Assembly: GCF_900115095.1 (NCBI RefSeq)
Contig: NZ_FOVH01000007.1
Span: forward strand, 124,001-188,000
Direction: 5' to 3'
Length of the DNA: 64,000 nucleotides
From: Actinomadura madurae
Lineage (GTDB): Bacteria > Actinomycetota > Actinomycetes > Streptosporangiales > Streptosporangiaceae
The notes below the pieces were generated by a model that saw only the letters and a list, made by a program, of their open reading frames with translations, was not told where the DNA came from and made no database searches. Every line of letters begins with the position of its first letter. Position 1 is the first letter of the stretch. Both the position numbers and the translations under genes were made by a program. This document shows, in pieces, positions 36,419 through 43,930 of the stretch.

Positions 36419-37876
36419 TCAATGCAAGTTGACGGTGATCTGCTTCGTGCGGCTGAACTCGTCGAGGCCCGCCAGGCCGCCTTCCTTTCCATAGCCCGAG
36501 CCCCGAAAGCCGCCGACGGGCATCTCGGGCCCGTGCGCCATGTGCGTGTTGATCCAGACGCTCCCGAACTCGATCGCATTGGCGACGCGCATGGCCCGGC
36601 CGACATCACGTGTCCAGACAGATCCGGCAAGGCCCTGCTCGACGTCGTTGGCCAACGCGATCGCCTGCGCCTCGTCGGCAAAGCTCTGCACGGTCGCGAC
36701 CGGCCCGAAGATCTCGGTCTGCACGATCTCGTCCGACTGCTCGAGACCGGTGACCAAGGTGGGCGGGTAGAAGTATCCCGCTCCGTCGGCCGGCCGCCCT
36801 CCCAAGACGACCTTCGCCCGTCCGGGAACCCCGTCGACGAGAGCCTGGACACGGTCGCGCTGTGCCGCCGAGATGAGCGGCCCCAGATTCGTGGCCGGAT
36901 CGAGCGGGTCGCCCATCACCGTGAGGCTCTCCATGGCTCCGGCCACAGCCTCGACGAACCGGTCGTGGAGGCCCTCCTGGACGATCACGCGCGTGGCGGC
37001 CATGCATTCCTGGCCGGCGTTGAAGAGCGCCGTGCCGGCGACGTGATACGCCGTCCTCTCCAGATCGACATCGTCGAAGACGATCACCGGGGCATTGCCG
37101 CCGAGCTCCAGCACCAAACGCTTGGGGCCCGCTGCCGCCACCGCGGCGATCACGCGACCGGCCCGGGTCGATCCGGTGAACGACACGACGCCCACCTCGG
37201 GGTGGGCCACCAGCGCCTGTCCCGTGGTGTCGCCACGCCCGTGGACGAGATTGAGCACGCCGGGCGGCAGGATTTCGCCCGCGAGCTCGACGAAGCGGAG
37301 TGTGGACAGCGGAGTGTCCTCGGCCGGTTTGACGACCACCGTGTTTCCGACCGCGAGCGCCGGAGCGATCTTCCAGATCGCCTGCCAGAGTGGATAGTTC
37401 CACGGGGTGATCGCCGCCGCGACGCCGATGGGCTCGCGCCGGAGGAATGACGTGTGTCCCTCGTGGTACTCGCCGGCCGGCTGCGCACTGCCGATTCCCG
37501 GTAGGCCGGCGAAAAGCCGCAGCGCGTCCAGCAGACCCGGCAGCTCGATCCCACGGCTGGCCGACCAGGGTTTACCGGCGTCGACGACCTCCAGCTTGGC
37601 CAGCTCGTCGAGGTGCGCCTCCATCGCGTCCGCGATCCGGCGGAGCAGGTTCGCACGATCACGCGGGGTGCGGGCCGCCCAGGAGGGGAAGGCCGCGGAT
37701 GCCGCGCGAACGGCCTTGTCGACGTCGACAGCCGTCGACTCGCGGAACCAGGCGAGCGTCGCCCCGTCGGCGGGGTTGAGCACCTCGACCGTGCCCTGCC
37801 CCGACGCCTCGACCGTGGAGCCGCCGACGTAGTTGCGGATCTCTCCGCCGGTGCTCGGTGCGGGCTGCCCATTCAT
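36419..37876 (-). CDS. Aldehyde dehydrogenase (betaine/aminobutyraldehyde DH-like)
   Basis: 485 aa. PWNYPLWQAIWK for NAD, FTGSTRAGR, Glu257 (LVLELGGNAPV) and Cys291 (NAGQECMAATR). The sequence around the nucleophile and PWNYP resembles betaine-aldehyde and 4-aminobutyraldehyde dehydrogenases. ATG at 37876 has GGAGG six bases upstream; a frame start further up would run through the operator. A stand-alone unit controlled by its own site. Candidate for 2-oxoglutarate semialdehyde or a betaine aldehyde. Confidence 0.9.
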   Translation of the reverse strand: MNGQPAPSTGGEIRNYVGGSTVEASGQGTVEVLNPADGATLAWFRESTAVDVDKAVRAASAAFPSWAARTPRDRANLLRRIADAMEAHLDELAKLEVVDAGKPWSASRGIELPGLLDALRLFAGLPGIGSAQPAGEYHEGHTSFLRREPIGVAAAITPWNYPLWQAIWKIAPALAVGNTVVVKPAEDTPLSTLRFVELAGEILPPGVLNLVHGRGDTTGQALVAHPEVGVVSFTGSTRAGRVIAAVAAAGPKRLVLELGGNAPVIVFDDVDLERTAYHVAGTALFNAGQECMAATRVIVQEGLHDRFVEAVAGAMESLTVMGDPLDPATNLGPLISAAQRDRVQALVDGVPGRAKVVLGGRPADGAGYFYPPTLVTGLEQSDEIVQTEIFGPVATVQSFADEAQAIALANDVEQGLAGSVWTRDVGRAMRVANAIEFGSVWINTHMAHGPEMPVGGFRGSGYGKEGGLAGLDEFSRTKQITVNLH

Positions 37877-37889
37877 CCACAACCTCCAG

Positions 37890-37901
37890 ATTGTTAACAA
37901 T
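37890..37901. promoter_or_regulatory. GntR-type operator before the betaine-aldehyde DH-like gene
   Basis: ATTGTTAACAAT, a perfect palindrome, 14 bases upstream of the start and abutting the ribosome site. Confidence 0.75.
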
Positions 37902-38046
37902 CAGCACCTTACGACACGCTTTCTTCAATGACAAGACCGGGTGCCGAGCGATCAGGGTTGGCCGGCCGAATCGCCACTCCACCTGCCTGTCTAAGCCACC
38001 CACGCTGCATGCTTCGAGACAGGTCCCCCACGGTAACCAATCGTCG

Positions 38047-38058
38047 ATTGTTTACAAT
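38047..38058. promoter_or_regulatory. GntR-type operator before the DUF1254 pseudogene
   Basis: ATTGTTTACAAT, 103 bases before the pseudogene ATG. About 145 bases separate it from the site at 37890, so the two lie in one divergent intergenic region. Confidence 0.7.
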
Positions 38059-38160
38059 GCACTAGAGTTCGTCCTGCGGCCGACACCGTCGCCCACACCT
38101 GACCGGCGCATCGGGCAACCTCCGCGACGACAACCCGCTGGGCAGAGGACGGAGTAGCTC

Positions 38161-38740
38161 ATGACCATCACCACGGACCTCGGCGGCATCTCCGGGAGCT
38201 CGATCGACGACATCGTGACCAGAGCAGGTTCCACGGTTTCAGCAGCGATAAAGGCTTACCTGTAGGGCTATCCGCTGGTGCTTGGGCCTACGTCAGCAGC
38301 CGGACCACCGGGCACGAACCCGGCCGGTTCACGATCACCTGCCCGTCCAGACGCCTGGACGGCGATGAGTCCACACTCGATTCCCCGACCGATACCGTGT
38401 GGCTGATCGGGCGCACCCTCGTCGACGGCCCGGACGATCTCGCCGCGGTCTCCGAACCGGTCTCGCGGTACCGATCGACACCGTCCGCCGACGAACGCGC
38501 ACGGTCGGCCGTCATCGAGGGGCCGGTCGAGTCACCGCACACGATAGGTGCCGCCGGGATCGGCTTCTTCGACGAGTTGTGCCGGGCGCTCGAAACGGTT
38601 CGTGCCGTAATCACCCAGGTCAAGGCTATAGCGCCAGCCGCGGCAGCGGTCCCGTTGGACCGCCAGGAGGTCGTCTCCGAGTTGCGGGGCGGCAGCCATG
38701 GCCGACCGGATGACGGGGTCGGTCACCTCAGCGGACGGGC
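38161..38740 (+). pseudogene. DUF1254-family protein, nonsense mutation and internal deletion
   Basis: Begins MTITTDLGGISGSSIDD and reaches AIKAYL, then TAG (38263-38265), then GYPLVLG: the family signature AYxYGYPLV with Tyr changed to stop. Right after it the sequence jumps to YVSSRTTGHEPGRFTI and DTVWLIGRTLVDGPDDLAAV, which lie well downstream in intact DUF1254 proteins, so a few hundred bases are missing. GFFDELCRAL follows; the rest fades by about 38740. The function of DUF1254 proteins is not settled. A regulon operator still stands upstream. Confidence 0.75.
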
Positions 38741-40051
38741 GCCGGCCTTCGCTGATGCCCACCTCGGCGAAGCCGTCCAGAAGCAACTTCTCGCTTGCGG
38801 AAGGCGGGTCATCACGGCCAGGGCGACGATACGCACTCGCCGAGAGCGCAGCCTCCGTCCCAGGCGGCTGGGGGATAGCGTGGCGGCTGACTCGGTCGGC
38901 TGTTCCACACGCGGCGGATCCAGCGGAGAGGTCGGCGGCAGGGGTGGCGGCGGGTCCGGCTGAGCGGGCGGCGGCCCGGCCGATGTCACGCGGGGCGGAG
39001 TGATGGCCGACGACCTGCCCAGGGGCTCGGGGTTATGGCGGTCACGTTCGGGTCGGTGGCGGCTGCACCTCCACGACCAGCCCCCCGCGTGATTGTCCTG
39101 GCCGCAGTGCCGTAGATGCTGTGTGTGCCCCGCCCGGGGTTCACACCTGCGCAGGAGCTTCTGGTCGAATCTGCCGTCCGGGCCGGCCTGTTTGACCAGT
39201 CGCCCCCAACGTTCGCAGCGCTCGAAGCGCTCGAAGCGCTCGAAGCGCTCGAAGCGCTCGAAGCGCTCGAAGCGCTCGGCGATCACCTTGCCCGAAGGAA
39301 GATCCCCCGCCAACGTACGGTTGCTCACCGCCCACTGCCAGGCCTGACGTTGCAGTATGCCCACCGATCTGCCGCGTCCCGGATCAGCCTGCCCCGCTCC
39401 TCGCACGGCGGCGGCCTCGTCCCCTGCGTCTCCTATGAAGACCTCAGTGCCGTGCATCTGGGCGCCGTATGAGCCGTCTGACAAGGCGTCCCCGGTCATA
39501 GGGGCTGCATATGACCCAGGGTCATCCCTGGCCAGGCCCTTATGAGGAGCCGTAAGCACCTCGTCTGAGCCATCCGTCTTGACTGCCGTTCGGGGTGCTG
39601 ACTCGTGAGGCGCGGCCGGAGTATTCCGTCGCGCACCGTTTCTGACCTGGCGCATCAGCAGCTCATATGACCCGATCAGCGCGCAGCTTGGCCACGCCGC
39701 GATCAACCGGCCCACCATCGACGGCTCGGCCACCGCCACATTGGCCGCCAGACTCGCCGCACTCCCCACCAACAGCAACGTCCACGGCAGCAGACCGCCC
39801 CGCCAGCCAGCGCGCGAATCGGCCAGCAACGTCATGGAAGACGCCACGATCATCCCGTCCACCGACACCGGCAACAGCGCCGCCGTCCACGACGCCTCCC
39901 CGTACCGCACGACCAACTCGAACATATGCGTGTACGACAGCACCGCCGCGATACCCGCCAGCACCACCACACTGACGGTGGTGCAGCACCGGATCAGCCG
40001 ATCACCACCCCGTCCCCCGATGGCAGAAGCCCCGAGATCCACAGAAACCAT
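38723..40051 (-). CDS. DUF2637 membrane protein (integrative-element spread/transfer type), with an expanded repeat
   Basis: From the ATG at 40051: four membrane segments (TTVSVVVLAGIAAVLSY, TAALLPVSVDGMIVAS, LPWTLLLVGSAASLAANVAVA, LIAAWPSCALIGSYELLM) make the DUF2637 domain common in actinomycete AICEs and plasmids. A hydrophilic C-terminal region has a DNA-binding-like WGRLVKQAG element preceded by six ERF tripeptides encoded by a 9-bp tandem repeat. Homologous-looking sequence ends near 39140; the remaining 400 bases are low complexity and overlap the DUF1254 pseudogene on the other strand, so the original stop was probably lost. Confidence 0.7.
   Translation of the reverse strand: MVSVDLGASAIGGRGGDRLIRCCTTVSVVVLAGIAAVLSYTHMFELVVRYGEASWTAALLPVSVDGMIVASSMTLLADSRAGWRGGLLPWTLLLVGSAASLAANVAVAEPSMVGRLIAAWPSCALIGSYELLMRQVRNGARRNTPAAPHESAPRTAVKTDGSDEVLTAPHKGLARDDPGSYAAPMTGDALSDGSYGAQMHGTEVFIGDAGDEAAAVRGAGQADPGRGRSVGILQRQAWQWAVSNRTLAGDLPSGKVIAERFERFERFERFERFERFERCERWGRLVKQAGPDGRFDQKLLRRCEPRAGHTQHLRHCGQDNHAGGWSWRCSRHRPERDRHNPEPLGRSSAITPPRVTSAGPPPAQPDPPPPLPPTSPLDPPRVEQPTESAATLSPSRLGRRLRSRRVRIVALAVMTRLPQARSCFWTASPRWASAKAGARPLR
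39218..39278. repeat. 9-bp tandem repeat (GCGCTCGAA, six full copies plus seven bases)
   Basis: Six exact units of GCGCTCGAA followed by a partial one. On the minus strand it codes for repeated ERF in the DUF2637 protein and keeps the frame. Confidence 0.9.
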
Positions 40052-40070
40052 GATCCGCTTCCGACCGGGC

Positions 40071-40088
40071 TGGGCGATATCTGGGCGA
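40071..40088. repeat. 18-bp subterminal repeat, right copy
   Basis: TGGGCGATATCTGGGCGA, identical and in the same orientation as 5923-5940. Lies in the leader of the DUF2637 gene, 102 bases inside attR. Confidence 0.55.
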
Positions 40089-40190
40089 CGGCACCTTTCC
40101 TCAACGTCGCCGGACATCGCTCAACTGCGCCCTATCGAGGCCCCTGACCTGCGCATTCGCGCAGCGCTGCAGGTCACGCATGAGCGCGGA

Positions 40191-40241
40191 CTACCTTGAC
40201 ACGGTAGAGGCCACTGGTTCAATCCCAGTATCGCCCACCAC
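40191..40241 (+). repeat. attR: 51-bp att direct repeat
   Basis: Second copy of the tRNA-Val 3' half, identical to 5812-5862. The bases before it do not complete a tRNA, so this copy is not a gene. It is followed directly by a hairpin that fits the original tRNA terminator. Confidence 0.95.
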
Positions 40242-40243
40242 CC

Positions 40244-40279
40244 AAGCCCAGGTCAGGCCGCAAGCGCCGACCTGGGCTT
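40244..40279 (+). terminator. Hairpin terminator, probably of the original tRNA-Val transcript
   Basis: AAGCCCAGGTC (40244-40254) pairs with GACCTGGGCTT (40269-40279), followed by TCTC. It lies two bases past attR. Insertion of the island has moved it 34 kb from the tRNA cluster it should end. Confidence 0.7.
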
Positions 40280-40363
40280 TCTCGTCCCTGTGCCTCATCC
40301 GCTCGTGTTCGATGACCTCGGGCACATCCGGTTCGTCCAGCGCGGTCTGGTACGGGCATCGGC

Positions 40364-40377
40364 TTACAACGTTTTAA
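40364..40377. promoter_or_regulatory. LacI-type operator-like site, distal
   Basis: TTACAACGTTTTAA, one base different from the perfect palindrome TTAAAACGTTTTAA at 40639. No gene was recognised in 40280-40638, so this may be an auxiliary operator of the rhamnosidase gene. Confidence 0.45.
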
Positions 40378-40638
40378 CCGTCGGTCTCCGTCCTGGTCAG
40401 CGTCCGACCGAGTCAGCGGTCCGTAGGGCGACGCGTGCCCGGCGATCGGCCTGGCTCTGCGGGCGTGGTCCTGCCGACGGCATGTCCTGACCGCTGGCCT
40501 GTAAAGCCCTTGAGCAGCGATGATGCGCGTCTTTCAGGTGCGCTTGCCGACTGAGGGCCCCTCTCGCGGACGCATGGCCGCATCTGGACAGCTTCTTGTG
40601 AGCTCTGTTGCAGCAGTGTAACGATGTTATGCCAGAGA

Positions 40639-40652
40639 TTAAAACGTTTTAA
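40639..40652. promoter_or_regulatory. LacI-type operator before the rhamnosidase gene
   Basis: TTAAAACGTTTTAA, a perfect 14-bp palindrome with the central CG usual for LacI-family sites, 35 bases upstream of the GH78 start. No LacI gene adjoins it. Confidence 0.65.
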
Positions 40653-40687
40653 AATGACGCCGTCGGGGCCGATGCAGAGGGAGCGCA

Positions 40688-43600
40688 ATGATCCATCGCG
40701 TGACGACAGTGGTGCTGGCCTTGTCGGCCCTGGGGGCGGCACCCGCCCAGGCCGCCGGCGCCACCCGGGCGGCCGGCGACGTTCAGGTCGGCGGTCTGAC
40801 GGTCGAGCATCAGGTCGACCCGCTCGGGGTCGACGACGCGAAGCCGCGGCTCGGCTGGACTCTGAGCGCACACGCGCGCGGCGCAGGGCAGTCGGCGTAC
40901 GAGGTGGAGGTGTCGACCACGCGCGACGGACCGGCGGACGTGTGGGACAGCGGCAAGGTGCGCTCGTCACGCTCCTTTGACATCGAGTACGCGGGACCCG
41001 CCCTGCGTTCGCGCACGCGCTACTTCTGGCGGGTGCGGGTCTGGGACGCCGCTCACCGGGCTTCGCGGTGGAGCCGGCCGGCGCGGTTCGAGACGGCGTT
41101 CCTCACTCCGGGCGAGTTCCGGGGGACATGGATCGGTTCGCCGTCGAAACCGGCCGACATACCGCTCACGGGTGCCGACTGGATCTGGTATCCCGAGGGC
41201 GAGCCGGCCGACTCGGCGCCGGTCGCGACCCGCTACTTCCGGCGTGCGTTCGACCTTCCCGCCGGCGACCGGGTCACTTCGGCCCAGTTCAAGCTGAGCG
41301 CCGATGACAGGTTCACCCTGTACGTGAACGGCAAGGAGACAGCCCGCTCGCCGGACGTGGCCGACTCCTGGAACACGGCGACCGTCGTCGACATCTCGGA
41401 CGACCTGCGCTCCGGCCGCAACGTGATCGCGATCGAGGCGGCCAACGCCGCCGCCGGCCCGGCCGGGCTGATCGGCAGGCTGCACGTTCAGGGCTCGACC
41501 GGTGACCCGCTCGACCTCGTCACCGACGACGCCTGGAAATCGGCCGACACGGCGGCGACCGGCTGGCAGCAACCGGACTTCGACGACTCGGCCTGGCCCG
41601 CGGCCATGGAGGCCGCACACTACGGCGACGCCCCCTGGTACAGCTCGGTCAGCGCGCCGAGCCCGCCTGAGCCGCTGCTGCGCAGGGAGTTCACCGCCCG
41701 CAAGCGGATCGCGTCCGCCCGCGCGTACATCGCGGGGCTCGGCTACTACAAGCTCTACCTCAACGGGAAGCGGGTCGGTGATCACGAACTCGACCCGGCG
41801 TTCACGGTCTACGACAAGACCGTCCTGTACTCGACGTACGACGTGACCAAAGCGCTGCGAGCCGGCGGCAACGCGCTCGGGGTGAGCCTGGGACGCGGGT
41901 ACTACGCCATGACCAAACCCGGCGAGTGGAATGACTCGCCCTGGCACAGCGACCCGAAGCTGAAGCTCGAACTCGACATCACCTACGAAGACGGCAGCAC
42001 CCAGCAGGTGACCAGCGACGGCGGCTGGAAGGCGGCCGACGGCCCGACGCGCACCGAGTCCGTCCTGTACGGCGAGACGTACGACGCGCGGCTGGAGCAG
42101 CCCGGCTGGAACCGGCCCGGGTTCGACGACGCCGCCTGGAAGCCCGCGCTCGCCGTCACCGCGCCCAAGGGGACCCTCCGCGCGGCGGCGTTCCCGCCGA
42201 TCAAGGTGACCGGCAGGCTGCCGGTGAAGCGCGTCACCGCACCCCGCGACGGCGTACGGGTCCACGACTTCGGCACCCCCACGGCCGGGTGGGCGCGCGT
42301 CGCGATGCGGGGGCCGGCCGGCGCCGTGGTGTCGATCACCTACGGGGAGAAACTGCGCTCGGACGGCACGGTCGACAACGCCGGGTTGCAGTCGTACTCG
42401 TACACGCTCAAGGGCGGCGGCCTGGAAAGCTACCGGCCCAGCTACAGCTACAACGGCTTCCGCTACGTCCAGGTCGATGCGCCGGCCGGGGTCACCGTGG
42501 CGTCGGTCCAGGGCGAGCGCGTACACACGGCGGTGACCGCCACCGGCGGCTTCACCAGCTCCAGTCGGTTGCTCAACCGCTATCACGACGCCCAGGCGAA
42601 CACGACTCTGAACAATCTGCACTCGATCCCGACCGACACTCCGATGTACGAGAAGCGTCCCTACGCCGCGGACGCGCACCTCACCGCCGACTCCGCGATC
42701 GCCAGCTTCGACATGGTGAACTTCTACGAGAACTGGATGCGCACCCACCGCGACGACCAGAATCCGGACGGGACGATCGGCCACACCGTGCCCGCCACCG
42801 TGGGGGCCAAGGGTGTGACGGATCCGGTCTGGTCGGCGAGCTTCGTGCTGATCAACTGGGATCTGTACTGGTACTACGGTGACATCCGTCCTCTCGCCGA
42901 CAACTACGGCGCGATGAAGAAGTGGCTCGACCACTACGAGCAGACGATCGCGAAGACGGGCCACATCTACACGGGCTTCAGCTACGGCGACTGGCTCGCG
43001 CCCGGCGCCGCGTTCCCGCCGGAGGGCACCCGGCTCGTCGGAACCGCCTACATCTACAAGACGGCGACGACCATGGCCCAGATCGCGCGCGCCCTCGGCC
43101 ACGGCGGCGACGCCGCGCACTTCGACGCCCTGGCGGCCAAGACGGCGAGCGCCTTCAACGCGACGTTCTTCGACACGTCGGCCAAGGCCTACCACGACGA
43201 CAGATCAGCGGGCTATCGCCAGACCTCGAACCTCCTGCCGCTGAGCTTCGGCTTGGTCTCCAAGGCCGACCGGCCGGCCGTGCTCGCCAACCTCGTCAAC
43301 GACATCAGGACCCGCGGAGACCACCTCAACACCGGCGCGCTGGGTACGAAGATCATCCTTCCGGTGCTGACCGACTCCGGCAACGGAGACCTCGCCTACA
43401 AGGTCGCCACCAACCCCACGTACCCCGGCTGGGGCTACTGGTTCCAGGCCCTCGGCGCCACGACGATGTGGGAGGAGTGGCAGAACACCTCGCGCTCGCA
43501 CGACCACGCCTTCATGGGCACGGTCGACGACTGGCTCTACCAGCGCGTCGCGGGGATCGAGCCGGCGGCGCCCGGCTACACGAAGATCAAGATCCAGCCC

Positions 43601-43861
43601 CATCCGATCGGCGGTCTGAAGAACGCCTCGGGCCACGTCCAGTCCCCGCTCGGCCGGGTGAGTTCGGCCTGGACCCTCGATCACGGTCGCTTCACGCTTC
43701 GCGTCGGCGTGCCCGTGGGCGCGACGGCCGAGATCCTCGTCCCCGCGCGCGACCGCGACGCGGTCAAGGCGGCTCCCGACGCGGCGTTCCGCGGCATGCG
43801 CGACGGGTACGCCGTCTTCCAGGTCGGCTCCGGCGACTACTCGTTCCACTCCGCCAAGTGA
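40688..43861 (+). CDS. Secreted alpha-L-rhamnosidase (GH78)
   Basis: 1057 aa with a Sec signal (MIHRVTTVVLALSALGAAPAQA). It splits terminal alpha-L-rhamnose from glycosides or polysaccharides. Domain order by eye: N-terminal beta domain (PLGVDDAKPRLGW), carbohydrate-binding beta domains with repeated YLNGKRVGDHELDPAFTVYDKTVLY-type segments, an (alpha/alpha)6 barrel beginning at TPMYEKRPYAADAHL and containing DPVWSASFVL and GYWFQALGATTMWEEW, and a C-terminal beta domain. GAGGGAG precedes the ATG. The 40280-40638 region before it has no gene I can support. Confidence 0.9.
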   Translation: MIHRVTTVVLALSALGAAPAQAAGATRAAGDVQVGGLTVEHQVDPLGVDDAKPRLGWTLSAHARGAGQSAYEVEVSTTRDGPADVWDSGKVRSSRSFDIEYAGPALRSRTRYFWRVRVWDAAHRASRWSRPARFETAFLTPGEFRGTWIGSPSKPADIPLTGADWIWYPEGEPADSAPVATRYFRRAFDLPAGDRVTSAQFKLSADDRFTLYVNGKETARSPDVADSWNTATVVDISDDLRSGRNVIAIEAANAAAGPAGLIGRLHVQGSTGDPLDLVTDDAWKSADTAATGWQQPDFDDSAWPAAMEAAHYGDAPWYSSVSAPSPPEPLLRREFTARKRIASARAYIAGLGYYKLYLNGKRVGDHELDPAFTVYDKTVLYSTYDVTKALRAGGNALGVSLGRGYYAMTKPGEWNDSPWHSDPKLKLELDITYEDGSTQQVTSDGGWKAADGPTRTESVLYGETYDARLEQPGWNRPGFDDAAWKPALAVTAPKGTLRAAAFPPIKVTGRLPVKRVTAPRDGVRVHDFGTPTAGWARVAMRGPAGAVVSITYGEKLRSDGTVDNAGLQSYSYTLKGGGLESYRPSYSYNGFRYVQVDAPAGVTVASVQGERVHTAVTATGGFTSSSRLLNRYHDAQANTTLNNLHSIPTDTPMYEKRPYAADAHLTADSAIASFDMVNFYENWMRTHRDDQNPDGTIGHTVPATVGAKGVTDPVWSASFVLINWDLYWYYGDIRPLADNYGAMKKWLDHYEQTIAKTGHIYTGFSYGDWLAPGAAFPPEGTRLVGTAYIYKTATTMAQIARALGHGGDAAHFDALAAKTASAFNATFFDTSAKAYHDDRSAGYRQTSNLLPLSFGLVSKADRPAVLANLVNDIRTRGDHLNTGALGTKIILPVLTDSGNGDLAYKVATNPTYPGWGYWFQALGATTMWEEWQNTSRSHDHAFMGTVDDWLYQRVAGIEPAAPGYTKIKIQPHPIGGLKNASGHVQSPLGRVSSAWTLDHGRFTLRVGVPVGATAEILVPARDRDAVKAAPDAAFRGMRDGYAVFQVGSGDYSFHSAK

Positions 43862-43883
43862 CCGAGCACGGTTGAAACCACGT

Positions 43884-43919
43884 GGCCGCCGCCGGCCCCC
43901 GGTGGGGTCGGCGGCGGCC
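43884..43919. terminator. Bidirectional hairpin between convergent GH78 and GH16 genes
   Basis: A 16-bp GC-rich stem (43884-43899 with 43904-43919, one G-T pair) lies between the stop codons of the two genes. Confidence 0.75.
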
Positions 43920-43930
43920 GGTGGTGACCC

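Larger units (their letters stand above)
5812..40241. mobile_element. 34.4-kb integrated element in tRNA-Val carrying a catabolic regulon
   Basis: It is bounded by 51-bp perfect direct repeats derived from the 3' half of tRNA-Val; the repeat spacing gives a 34,379-bp excised form. Mobility-related remnants sit at the ends: tyrosine and serine recombinase pseudogenes and a frameshifted lsr2 on the left, and a DUF2637 protein of the kind found in actinomycete integrative elements and plasmids on the right. No intact integrase, replication initiator or FtsK-like transfer gene was seen, so it is probably stranded. The cargo from 8799 to about 38740 is mainly amino/imino-acid and acyl-CoA catabolism under a shared operator. 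Confidence 0.9.

Noticed and set aside
39218-39278. CRISPR-like array
   Set aside because: Units are 9 bp, contiguous and in frame with a coding region; no spacers.
40967-43195. 742-codon frame antisense to the rhamnosidase
   Set aside because: High-GC shadow frame; no recognisable domain and composition biased to Arg, Gly and Val.
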